The notes under the pieces: model-generated
What the model saw: only the letters and a program-made list of their open reading frames with translations
Told to the model about the DNA's origin: nothing
Databases searched by the model: none
Source of the DNA: Dactylis glomerata
Lineage: Eukaryota; Streptophyta; Magnoliopsida; Poales; Poaceae
Assembly: GCA_007115705.1 (NCBI GenBank)
Contig: QXEO01000236.1
Location: 434,001 to 498,000, forward strand
Reading direction: 5' to 3'
DNA: 64,000 bases
Position numbers and translations under genes: made by a program
Part shown: piece by piece, positions 1 through 11,183 of the stretch
Layout: each line of letters opens with the position of its first letter
Position numbering within the stretch: the first letter of the stretch is position 1

Positions 1-865
1 TCTCCGTTGTTAGTAGCTATCTTGGCCGAGTAGTTGCTAGTGACTCCAAGAGGGGGTATTTATGCTCGATAGTGGGTTCATGCCTCTATTTAACCTGGGG
101 GAGTGACAGAAACCTCTAAGGTTGTAGATGTGCTGTTGCTACTAGGGAGAAAACAACATTCATATGCTCATGGGCATATGCTTTGTTTACATTACACACT
201 TTGCTTAATGCAATTATCTATTGTTCGCAACTTAATACTCATGGGGTGTTCGGACGATATCCCCATGAGTGGATTATTTGTCATAGATGCAGTTGGATGG
301 CGGTCTATCTATTTTGTTGTAATTCCCAGAGTAAATCTCATAGTGATCTTCTTGACATATCACGTTTATCTTTATTCTATCAATTGCCCAACTGTAATTT
401 GTTTACCCAGCATGTGTTATTTATCTTATGGAGAGACACCACTAGTGAACTGTGGACCCCGGTCCTATTTCCATCATCTTGCTATCACCTATTTACTTTA
501 CTCGCACTGTTTACTTTACTCGCATACTCTACTGTTTTCCACTCGATACGCTCATAACCTTTGTTTCAAGCAAACCGGTGAGATTGACAACCTCATCGTA
601 AGTTGGGAACAAAGTACTTGGTTGTGTTGTGTGCAGGTTCCGCGTTGCAACTAGCAAGCAAAGCTTGGACGAGGCGCCATATATAAATTGTCCGAAGCTG
701 TCGTAAACTAGCAAGCATCACCTTCAGTCGTAATTGTCTGCTCTTCTCCTGAACGATTAAACCTTGGTTTCTTAACTGAGGGAAAACAAGCTGCTATACT
801 CATCACACCTTCCTCTTGGGGTTCCCAACTGGCCGGTTATTTAATTCATCAAATCGGTAGCATCA
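1..865 (+). mobile_element. Right part of a Gypsy-type LTR (element R)
   Basis: This segment is colinear with the 3' half of the LTR of element P (2861-3726), including the repeated landmarks ctccaagagggggtattta and gtgacagaaacctctaagg. It ends in gtagcatca at 865. The next five bases, AGCCT (866-870), belong to a minus-strand LTR that continues to 1197, so R was inserted into that older LTR. The left end lies outside the window, so I cannot tell a solo LTR from the 3' LTR of a full element. Open frames inside it are chance frames in LTR sequence and are not annotated. Confidence 0.85.
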
Positions 866-1197
866 AGCCTCACCCCCTGGTGGCCAGGGCCTGGGTCGCC
901 CCGCCCTAGGGTGTGGCCGGGTCCTGGCCCCCCTTCGTCTCATCTTCGGACTTCGTGACGCTTCGGGAAAAATAGGAGGTTCGGCTTTTGTTTCGTCCAA
1001 TTCCAAGAATATTTCCTGTGTAGCTTTTTTGAAACACAAAAATAGCAGAAAACAGGGAACTGGCACTGTGGCGTCTCGTTAATAGGTTAGTTCTGGAAAA
1101 TGCATAAAAATGCCACGAAGTGTAACAAAACACAAAGCAAATGGTGTATAAACAAGCATGGAGCATCAAAAATTATAGATACGTTTGAGACGTATCA
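866..1197 (-). repeat. Partial 3' LTR of element O
   Basis: On the minus strand this reads from TGATACGTCTCAAACGTATC, the usual start of this LTR group, into about 330 bp that match the 5' LTR at 21190-21521. It is interrupted at 865/866 by the inserted R LTR. Immediately right of it (1198-1212) is the polypurine-type motif aagcttggggatgct, which fixes the orientation. Confidence 0.85.
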
Positions 1198-2078
1198 AGC
1201 ATCCCCAAGCTTAACTCCTGCTCATCCTCGAGTAGGTAAGTGATAACAAAACAATAATTTTTGAGGTGACATGCACCATCACAATGTTGATCAATGATGT
1301 AAAGCATTGAGTGCTGAGATCAAAGTACTTAAAACATGGGCATAAGAGACATAATCTTGACAATAAAACTTAGCAACCATGTTATAACATGAAAAGTAAC
1401 TCAAACGAAAGATCATGAATAATGAAACATTGAAAGTCAAGTGTGTGTTCAAATCATATAGAAAAACATACCAAAGTGGTTTTCAGCTTGTCCTTCATGG
1501 AATAGCAAAACATAAATGCATAGGACGCCTTCAAGTTTAAGAGGGCGACTAGATACAAATAATTTAAGAACAAGCAAAACCACAATCATGAATCAATCAA
1601 TGATAAACTTTGGGACTATGCACATTAAACTCAGAATGGCAACTATGCTCTCTTAGACAGTGCATAAAGGTAGAAGGTGAAGACTCAACATAAAAGTAAA
1701 AGAAATGCCCTTCGTAGAGGGAAGCAGCGATTGCAAGTTTTATAAACCTCCAAAGATTATGATACTTACTAGCTTTGAGCTCTCATTGCCCCCATCATAG
1801 GCATCTTGAGTGGTTAAGGTTAATGCAAGTACAATTATGAAGCATATGCTTAACAAATCATAAGTTGAAAACCTCGTGTCCCGTGAAGTACGAATATCCA
1901 AACCTTATGCTACTCGACAGGTCCCAAGCAAGTTCTTGTCGTTGTAAGCATACATATATCATCGAGAACCGCCAATGGGGTACCTCTTGCCCAATGACAT
2001 GGAACAAGCCCACATCAAAATGACAAGACAAACAGACAATGAACACCTCGGCTTCTCTTTTATTTACCATTGGTATAG
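1198..2078 (-). other. 3' internal domain of element O, left piece
   Basis: Non-coding 3' internal sequence of O, between its polypurine tract and the insertion point of P. It is the reverse complement of the sequence preceding P's own 3' LTR (about 8700-9530), sharing for example the tract around the cctactcgag motif. No credible reading frame is seen. Confidence 0.8.
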
Positions 2079-3726
2079 TGATACATCTCAAACGTATCTA
2101 TAATTTTTGATGCTCCATGCTTGTTCTTACACCATTTGCTTATTGTTTTGTTACACTTCATGGCATTTTTATGCATTTTCTGGGACTAACCTATTAACAA
2201 GATGCCACAGTGCCAGTTCCCTATTTTCTGCTATTTTTGTGTTTCATAAAAGTTACATAGGAAATATTCTCGGAATTGGACGAAACAAAAGCCGAACATC
2301 CTAATATTTAACGAAGCTTCCAGAAGACCGAAGAGGAGATGGAGAGGGGCCAGGGGCCAGCCTCACCACCAGGGGGCGCGGCCCAGCCCCTGGTCGCGCC
2401 GCCCTATGGTGAGGGCCCCCTGGTCCACTTCTGACGCTGCCCCTTCGCCTATAAAGACCCCCCAACGGGAAAAACTTAAAGACCCGATCAATTTTCTAGA
2501 AACACATCGTGATCCGCCACCATCGTCGACTCGAGATCGGGAGGGTCCAGAAGCTCTTCCCGGCACCCTGCCGGAGAGGGGAATTGCCACCGGAGGTCTT
2601 CTTCATCGCCATGCTTGCCTCCGGCGCGATGAGTGAGTAGTCTACCTTGGACTATGGGTCCATAGCAGTAGCTAGATGGTTGTCTTCTCCACTATGTGCT
2701 TCATGTTTAGATCTCGTGAGCTGCCTTACATGATTGAGATCACCTTTGTGTAATTCTACATGTTGTGTTTGTTGGGATCCGATGAATATTGGTGTTATGT
2801 TAAGTTGATGTGCTGAATTTTATCTTATGTTATCTCTATGTTGTTTATGATCTTGCATGCTCTCCGTTGTTAGTAGCTATCTTGGCCAAGTAGATACTAG
2901 TGACTCCAAGAGGGGGTATTTATGCTTGATAGTTGGGTTCATGCCTCTATTTAATCTGGGGGAGTGACAGAAACCTCTAAGGTTGTAGATGTGTTGTTGC
3001 CACTAGGGAGAAAACAACATTCTTGTGTCCAAGGACATTCGTTTTGTTTACATTACACACTTTGCTTAATGCAGTTATCTGTTGTTCGCAACTTAATACT
3101 CATGGGGTGTTCGGACGATATCCCCGTGGGTGGATTATTAGTCATAGATGCAGTTGGATGGCGGTCTATATATTTTGTTGTAATGCCCAGAGTAAATCTC
3201 ATAGTGATCCTCGTGACATATGCACGTTATCTTTATTCTATCAATTGCCCAACTGTAATATGTTTACCTAGCATGTTGTTATTTATCTTATGGAGAGACA
3301 CCAGTAGTGAACTGTGGACCCTGGTCTAATTCCCTTGACATTGTTACACCGTTTTACTTTTACTCGCACTGTTTACTTTCTCGCATACTACTATTACTTT
3401 CCACTCGATACGCTCACACCTTTGTTTATAGCAAACCGGTGAGATTGACAATCTCATCGTAAGTTGGGAGCAAAGTTCTTGGTTGTGTTATGTGCAGGTT
3501 CCACGTTGCTGCTGGTGCAAAGCAAAGCCCTGGACGAGGCGCCTAATAAATTGTCCAGAGCTGTCGCAAAGCTAGCAGACATCACCTTCTGAAGTACTGG
3601 CTTTTTCCTACTGGTTCGATAAACCTTGGTTTCTTACTGAGGGAAAATTTGCTGCTGTGCTCATCATACCTTCCTCTTGGTGTTCCCAACTGGGCGGTCA
3701 TCTACATCAACACCGCACCGCAAGCA
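2079..3726 (+). repeat. 5' LTR of element P
   Basis: Starts TGATACATCTCAAACGTATC and ends ccgcaagca. It matches the 3' LTR at 9534-11178 over its whole length, with three bases of net length difference. A short inverted motif (GATACRT...ACGTATC) sits at the very start, as in all related LTRs of this window. Confidence 0.95.
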
Positions 3727-3735
3727 AACTTTTTC

Positions 3736-3753
3736 TGGCGCCGTTGCCGGGGA
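3736..3753 (+). other. Primer binding site (tRNA-Asp) of element P
   Basis: TGGCGCCGTTGCCGGGGA is the complement of the 3' end of plant tRNA-Asp(GTC) including CCA. It lies 9 bases inside the 5' LTR. The same site occurs in O, Q and the right-hand element S, so all use one primer tRNA. Confidence 0.9.
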
Positions 3754-3911
3754 GAAAGAAGACTTCTGCAAGGGGAGTTTCGCACACACATCCTTTACTT
3801 TGTTTTTTGTTTTGCTTTACTTTATTTTTACTTGCATCATTTTATCAAAAACACAAAAAAATTAGTTTCCTTTATAGTTGCTTTTATTTACTTGCTTTTA
3901 GTTTTGTTAGA

Positions 3912-6029
3912 ATGGGTACTCATGAGAACACCAAGTTGTGTGATTTTACTAGCACTAATAATAGTGATTTTATCTGCACTCCTATTGTGCCACCTGCTCC
4001 TGCTGCCAATTTTTATGAGATTAAACCTGCTTTATTGAACCTTGTTATGAAAGAGCAATTCTCTGGTGCTAGTACTGATGATGCTGCAGGTCATCTCAAC
4101 AATTTTGTTGAGCTATGTGAGATGCAGAAATAAAAGGATGTAGAAGGTGATATTATTAAGCTTAAATTGTTTCCTTTTTCTTTGAGAGGAAAAACTAAGG
4201 ATTGGTTGCTATCTTTGCCTAGAAATAGTATTGATTCTTGGGCAAAGTGTAAGGATGCTTTTATTGGAAAATACTATCCTCATGCTAAGATTATAGCTTT
4301 GCATAGTGATATCATGAAGTTTAGAAAGTTTGATAATGAACATGTTGCTCAAGCTTGGGAAAGAATGAATTCTATGATAAAGAATTGCCCTACTCATGGA
4401 CTGACTACTTGGATGATTATCCGAACTTTTTATGCAGGACTGAATTTTTCTTCAAGAAACCTATTGGATTCAGCTGCTGGAGGCACTATTATGTCCCTTA
4501 CCTTGGGCGCCGCAACCAAGCTCCTTGACAATATGATGGTAAATTATTCTAAGTGGCACACCGAGAGAGCTCCACAAGGTAAGAAGGTAAATTTTGTTGA
4601 GGAAACCTCTTCCTTGAGTGATAAGATTGATGTTATTATGCTTATGCTTTCTAATGATAGAGCTCATGTTGATCCTAATAATGTTCCTTTGGCCTCTTTG
4701 GTTGCTCAAGAAGAGCATGTTGATGTAAACTTCATTAGATATAATAATTTCAACAACAATGCTTATAGGAATAATTTTGCTAGCAACAATTATAGGCCGT
4801 CTCCTTCTAATGGTGATAATAGCTATCTTAGTAGACCTAAAATGCCTAGTGAAGAAAGGATTTTAGAACTTGAAAAGGCTACCAAGAATTTTATGCAGGT
4901 GCAATATGAGCAGAACAGGGCTTTCACCAAGACCATGGAGGAGCAATCAGCTCTGTTGAGGACTATTAGTCATCAACTTGAAAATTTAAACAAGGCTATT
5001 CCTGAGTTGCAAGCTAAGGTTTCCAAAGCTGAAACCGATATTTCATCTTTGTCTAATGTGCAATCTTCTTTGATTAATAGAATGTTCGCTAAGCCTGATC
5101 CTTTTGCCACTTCTAATACTATCCAAGTTAGAATAGATGACAATGTTAGGATGTTAGCAGAATTGCATGCCAGGTGGGAAAGAGAAGATGAGATTGCAAG
5201 AAAGATGAAGGTATGTACCATTACTACCTCTAATGATGTTGTTACAAATGCTAGCAATCCTCTTACTTAGATTGGTGTAGAGAAAACTCCTATTCCTTGT
5301 GTTAAAAAGCCAAACACTACAAAAACTTTTTCTCAAAAGAGTGCTGAAATTTTTCGGAGTGTAGGAGATGATAGCTCTATCTCTTTTAATGATTTTGATG
5401 TTGATGGCTGCAATATATCTGAAGTTATTTTGTTCTTGCAAAAGCTTGCTTTGAGTCCCAATGCTAGTTCTATAAATGTTGCTTTTACTAAGCATATTAC
5501 CAATGCTCTCATGAAAATTAGGGATGAAAAGTTGAAGAAAAAAGTTTCTATTCCCAAGAAGTTAGAAGATGGTTGGGAACCCATCATTGATATGCATGTT
5601 AATGGTTTTGATGGCCATGCTTTATGTGATCTAGGTGCTAGTATTTTTATTATGCCTAGAAAAATTTATGACATGCTTGATTTACCACCGCTTGAAAAGT
5701 GTTATTATGATGTTCCTATTGCTGATGTTGCTAAGAAGAAACCTTTGGGAAGGATTAATGATGTTCTTATTATGGTTAACAATAACTTTGTTCCCGTTGA
5801 TTTTCTTGTTATGGATGTTGAATGCAATGCTTCATGTCCTATTATTTTGGGAAGACGCTTTCTTCGAACTGTAGGTGCCATCATTGCTATGAGGGAAGGC
5901 ACCATCAAATATCAATTCCCACTCAAGAAAGGTATGGAACACTTCCCTAGAAAGATAAATAAATTACTTTTTGACTCTATTCTTAGAGCAAATTATGAAC
6001 TTGATGCTTCATCTTTCGATATTACTTGA
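3912..6029 (+). pseudogene. Broken gag-protease frame of element P
   Basis: One reading frame begins at the ATG at 3912 and is cut by in-frame stops TAA at 4131-4133 and TAG at 5268-5270. It then runs to TGA at 6027-6029, after which the same frame stays open to TAA at 6084-6086. The region near 4150-4500 (FPFSLRGKTKDWLLSLP, then an aromatic-rich YAGL stretch) is a retrotransposon gag domain. The middle (4870-5080) is Glu/Lys-rich and probably coiled coil. The part at 5590-5890 has a retropepsin-like ALCDLGAS active-site loop, with Leu where many proteases have Thr, and a later IILGRRFL motif. There is no zinc knuckle and no polymerase. Three nonsense positions without frameshift suggest modest decay after insertion. 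The call as gag plus aspartic protease is secure; activity is not expected. Confidence 0.88.
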
Positions 6030-9000
6030 TTCGCACTTTCTGCGCATAGCTCAAAGGCGTTAAAGAAAAGCACTCTTGGGAGATAACCTATTGTTTTACT
6101 TTCAGTTATTTTTCTTTTATTTGAGTCTTGGAAGTTATTACTACTGTAATAACCGCTCCTTATCCTTTTTATTTCGTTGTTGTGCCAAGAGAAACTTCTA
6201 ATTTGAGTGAGGTAAGATTTGGGGATGTTGCTGTCCTGAAACAGATTTCGGTGCTGCACCGTAAAAATTTGTGAAAATTATCAGAATATCTTTTTGACCT
6301 GCAATTTCTTGTGCATATGCCCCAGGTTATATCCAAACTTTCATTAGTTATATACTTTTTGATTTGAGCAACATAAAACCCTCGAAAAAATCGACCTTTG
6401 TCAGCTGTTCTATTTTGACAGATTTCTGCCACTATTTGTGTTTGCCTCTTGATCGCTTTCTTTTTGAGTTCTTTTGATCACAGAACTTTTGGGGAAGTTG
6501 CTACAGTAGTATGTGCTTTATATGTGGTGGTTTTGAGTTGAAATCTGAAACAAAAAGGGGTTGATTCATTATTATGCTTACACTAATGTTGCTAATAGAA
6601 TTGTGTTGAGTTTTGTATGAAGGAAGTTTTCGAGTGTAGGGATTGGAGAATGATGAGATGAGTTGAAGAATGGACAAAAGCTCAAGCTTGGGGATGCCCA
6701 TGCACCCCAAGAAATATCCAAGAGGTACAAGCGTCAAAGCTTGGGGATGCCCCCGAGGCACCCCTTCTTCATCGGCAAAAATCAGGTCACCTTTCGACAC
6801 ACTATATTTTTATTGCTTCATGCACTATGTGTTTTTCTTGAAGCGTCTTTAGTTTTCAGTTTTGTTTTGTTTTGTTTGCTGCAATAAATGGTTGGAACCC
6901 AACAAATTTCTTTTGGAGAAGTTGCCTTGCTTTTCATTTGCCAAGAACACTTCGTTTTTCACTCTTATCATTCAATGAGTGTTCTCTTTTTCTAGAACTG
7001 TGTTTAGCTTTCGTTTTTCACCTTGATTTTTGTTCAGATCTTGTTTTATCATTGCATCAAGGTGTATTTTAACCTCTGGTCCATATTGGTTTCCATCAAA
7101 AGAGTTGTTTCAAAAAGGTTCGACTGGTGTTGGAAAAGAGAAAAAATTTCATGCAAAAAAGTGGTACAAAAAGGAGCTTATTTAGACTGCGGCTTAGACT
7201 TTTGTATGTTGTGCTTGATGTCGTTTTGATAGTATGCTTAGTGGTTTTGCTGTAGCATGACTTGTCTCAAATGACTGAGATTGCTTAATGAGCCTTTGAA
7301 AAAAATCATGCATTGTTTTTATTATTTGGAAGCATTAATTTGGTTTTCTCCTTGATGCTTTATTTGGGTTGACTTGGCGCATGCTTACAACATGTTTGAC
7401 TCATACAAAGTCAGCATAAGCCTCTATGATCATTTAGTTTTTGACTTTTGATGCCATCTTATGCTTCTCTTAATGATGTGTTTGTCGCTATGCATGATTA
7501 TGGCCGTTATTGCTCTCTTAGTTGGTCGCTCCCAGTTTTTTGCTAGCCCTCATTTTGTACCGAGTATGAGCTCTACTCGTGCATCCAACTCCCAAAAACC
7601 AAGTTGTTCCAATGTGTCCACCATACATACCTATTAGCAATTTGTTATTCCAAAGTACATTTGACTTGCTTTTATCTATCCTTCAAATTAAACTCTTTTG
7701 GTGTTATGAAAAAATTGGTCAGTAAAGCTCTCACGAACCTGATGGCACACTTTATTTTTCTCGTTCTTAAAAATTTGACATTGTGGCCCTCTTATGTTGA
7801 ATTGTTATGCTTGCAAGTTGTAAGTTGGAAATTATCCAAACCATGTCGTCATGGGGTAAGCTTTCAACATTGCACTTCTTATTTGAGTTGATATCGTGAT
7901 CTTTTGTTTATGGATACTCGCTGATGAAGGAATGACAAATAGGCCCTCGATATTCGCCTACCTAGTTTTTGGCCCAGGAGGGATCACTATCGAAGGAATC
8001 GCAAGGCCCATGAAGGTATCAGCCTGCCGTGGCCCAGGAACGTAACTTGGCGTGCAAGATGAAGATTCGATGGAGAAGGCCTAGTCGAACTAGGACTCAT
8101 TTAGGGTTTACACAAACCGATTTTATCTGTAATCAACTTGAAGAACATTCCTGGGACCCGACCTTCGCATATAAAAGGTCGGGAGGGGGATCGTAGCAGC
8201 TCTTAGACACTTTTCACCACCTCTCGCCGGAGCGCTTGAAGCATTAGAGCTCTCCACTTTCGGCTAGATCCAATCTACACCACCATTGTAACACCTCCAC
8301 TGTAGCCACCCCATCAATAAAAGTCAAACAGGCAGGACGTAGGTCATTACCCTACCAAGGGGGCCGAACCTGGGTAAAACCTCGTGTTCTTCTGCTTTCG
8401 TCTAATCGTTGTCGAGTTTGCCGGATCCCACTAGCGCTCCATGTCTCGAAAGCCCGCAAACATGGGCATTGCCGGGGTTGAACCTCGTCACTCGCGATGT
8501 GAAATAAGTTGGGAATCTTGTGGGATCATGGAGTTTGTATATGTGTTAGAGAAACGCCTGGGCCGCCAATCTAAGCCATGCATAATTCATGGTGGAAATT
8601 TACAGCATGCCTATAGTGAACATTCGACGACGCATCTCAAAATAAAAAGCTATACCAATGGTAAATAAAAGAGATGCCGAGGTGTTCATTGTCTGTTTGT
8701 CCTGTCATTTTGATGTGGGCTTATTCCATGTCATCGGGCACGGAGGTACCCCGTTGGCGGTTCTCGATGATACGTATATATTTACAATGACAAGAGCTTG
8801 GTTGGGACTCTAAGTCGAGTAGCATGAGGTTTGGGTATTCGTACTTCACGGGACATGAGGTTTTCAACTTATGATTTGTCAAGCATATGCTTCATAATTG
8901 TACTCGCATTAACTTTAACCATTCAAGATGCCTATGATGGGGGCAATGAGAGCTCAAAGCTAGTAAGTACCATAATTTTTGAAGGTTTATAAAACTTGCA

Positions 9001-9533
9001 ATCACTGCTTCCCTTTGCGAAGGGCCTTTCTTTTACTTTTATGTTGAGTCACCACCTTCTACCTTTATGCACCGTCTAAGAGAGCATAGTTGTCATTCTG
9101 AGTTTAATGTGCATAGTCCCAAAGTTTATCATTGATTGACTCATGATTTTGGTTTCACTTGTTCTTAAATTATTTGTATCTAGTCACCCTCTTAAACTTG
9201 AAGGTGTCCTATGCATTTATGTTTTGCTATTCCATGAAGGACAAGCTGAAAACCATTTGCTATGTTTTTTCCATATTATTTGAACACACGTTTGACTTTC
9301 ATTGTTTCATTTTCATGATCTTTCGTTTGTGTTCTTTTTCATGTTATAACAAGGTTGCTAAGTTTCTTCTATCAAGATTATGTCTTTCATGCCCATGTTT
9401 TAAGTTCTTTTGATCCCAGCACTCAATGCTTACATAGATGATCAAGATTGTGTTGGTGCATGTCACCTCAAAAATTATTCTTTTGTTATCACTTACCTAC
9501 TCGAGGACGAGCAGGAGTTAAGCTTGGGGATGC
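6030..9533 (+). other. Non-coding 3' domain of element P
   Basis: No convincing gene is present. The first 1.6 kb (to about 7650) is strongly conserved with element Q (15866-17450) and with element O on the other strand (11700-13230), although P and Q carry different genes. The motif aagcttggggatgc occurs at 6684-6697 and 6737-6750 and again as the tract abutting the 3' LTR (9520-9533). The segment 7922-8490 is an inserted solo LTR. The remainder (8496-9519) matches the 3' domains of O and of S. Confidence 0.8.
7922..8490 (+). mobile_element. Solo LTR of an unrelated retrotransposon nested in P
   Basis: A 569-bp TG...CA segment (TGATGAAGG to CCTCGTCA) is flanked by perfect 5-bp repeats CTCGC at 7917-7921 and 8491-8495. 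Element O keeps the uninterrupted sequence on the opposite strand (around 11335-11345, reading ...gatactcgtgatgtgaaat), which proves the insertion point. A TATA box (tataaaag, 8170-8177) and a possible poly(A) signal (aataaa, 8316-8321) give plus orientation. There are no internal domain and no second LTR, as expected after LTR-LTR recombination. Confidence 0.92.
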
Positions 9534-11178
9534 TGATACGTTTCAAACGTATCTATAATTTTTGATGCTCCATGCTTGTTCTTACACCATTTGCTTAGTG
9601 TTTTGTTACACTTCGTGGCATTTTTATGCATTTTCCGGGACTAACCTATTAACAAGATGCCACAGTACCAGTTCCCTGTTTTCTGCTGTTTTTGTGTTTC
9701 GGAAAAGTTACACAGGAAATATTCTCGGAATTGGACGAAACAAAAGTTGAACATTCTAATATTTAACGAAGCTTCCAGAAGACCGAAGAGGAGACGGAGA
9801 GGGTCCAGGGGCCAGCCTCACCACCAGGGGGCGCTGACCAGCCCCTAGCCGCGCCGCCCTGTGGTGAGGGCCCCCTGGTCCACTTCTGATGCTGCCCTTC
9901 GCCTATAAAGACCCCCGACGGGAAAAACCTAAAGACCCGATCAATTTTCTAGAAACACATCGCGATCCACCACCGTCGTCGACCCGAGATCGGGAGGGTC
10001 CAGAAGCTCTTCCCGGCACCCTGCCGGAGAGGGGAATCGCCACCGGAGGTCTTCTTCATCGCCATGCTTGCCTCCGGCGCGATGAGTGAGTAGTCTACCT
10101 TGGACTATGGGTCCATAGCAGTAGCTAGATGGTTGTCTTCACCACCATGTGCTTCATGTTTAGATCTCGTGAGCTGCCTTACATGATCGAGATCACCTTT
10201 GTGTAATTCTACATGTTGTGTTTGTTGGGATCCGATTAATATTGGTGTTATGTTAAGTTGATGTGCTGAATTTTATCTTATGTTATCTCTATGTTGTTTA
10301 TGATCTTGCATGCTCTCCGTTGTTAGTAGCTATCTTGGCCAAGTAGATACTAGTGACTCCAAGAGGGGGTATTTATGCTCGATAGTTGGGTTCATGCCTC
10401 TATTTAATCTGGGGAGTGACAGAAACCTCTAAGGTTGTAGATGTGATGTTGCCACTAGGGAGATAACAACATTCTTGTGTCCAAGGACATTCGTTTTGTT
10501 TACATTACACACTTTGCTTAATGCAATTATCTATTGTTCGCAACTTAATACTCATGGGATGTTTGGACAATATCCCCGTGGGTGCATTATTAGTCATAGA
10601 TGCAGTTGGATGGCGGTCTATGTATTTTGTTGTAATGCCCAGAGTAAATCTCATAGTGATCCTCGTGACATATGCACGTTATCTTTATTCTATCAATTGC
10701 CCAACTATAATTTGTTTACCCAACATGTTGTCATTTATCTTATGGAGAGACACCACTAGTGAACTGTGGACCCCGGTCCAATTCCCTTTACATTGTTACA
10801 TCGCTTTACTTTTACTCGCACTGTTTACTTTCTCGCATACTACTATTACTTTCCACTCGATACACTCACACCTTTGTTTTCAGCAAACCGGTGAGATTGA
10901 CAACCTCATCGTAAGTTGGGAGCAAAGTTCTTGGTTGTGTTGTGTGCAAGTTCCACGTTGCTACTGGTGCAAAGCAAAGCCCTGGACTAGGTGCCTAATA
11001 AATTGTCCGGAGCTGTCGCGAAGCTAGCAGGCATCACCTTCTGAAGTATTGGCTTTTTCCTACTGGTTCGATAAACCTTGGTTTCTTACGGAGGGAAAAC
11101 TTGCTGCTGTGCTCATCATACCTTCCTCTTGGGGTTCCCAACTGGGCGGTCATCTACATCAACACCGCACCACAATCA
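9534..11178 (+). repeat. 3' LTR of element P
   Basis: Starts TGATACGTTTCAAACGTATC directly after the G-rich tract and ends accacaatca, followed by the target duplication TATAG (11179-11183). It is homologous along its whole length to 2079-3726. Confidence 0.95.
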
Positions 11179-11183
11179 TATAG

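Larger units (their letters stand above)
2079..11178 (+). mobile_element. Complete non-autonomous Gypsy-type LTR retrotransposon P (9.1 kb)
   Basis: LTRs are 2079-3726 (1648 bp) and 9534-11178 (1645 bp). Both start TGATAC and end in CA, with ends cgcaccgcaagca and cgcaccacaatca. The 5-bp target duplication TATAG is perfect at 2074-2078 and 11179-11183. The tRNA-Asp primer site (3736-3753) and the terminal G-rich tract (9520-9533) are present. The only coding capacity is a broken gag-protease frame (3912-6029). The remaining 3.5 kb is non-coding and contains a solo LTR of a different family. Without reverse transcriptase and integrase it must have moved with enzymes supplied in trans. It is inserted in element O in opposite orientation. 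Confidence 0.95.

Noticed and set aside
103..654. 183-codon frame and similar frames at 2964-3329, 10521-11027, 62308-62728
   Set aside because: They lie in equivalent positions of LTR copies, differ in length and stops between copies, and show no domain.
3736..3753. Sequences resembling part of a tRNA-Asp gene
   Set aside because: Only the 18 bases complementary to the tRNA 3' end are present, next to LTR ends. They are primer sites, not tRNA genes.
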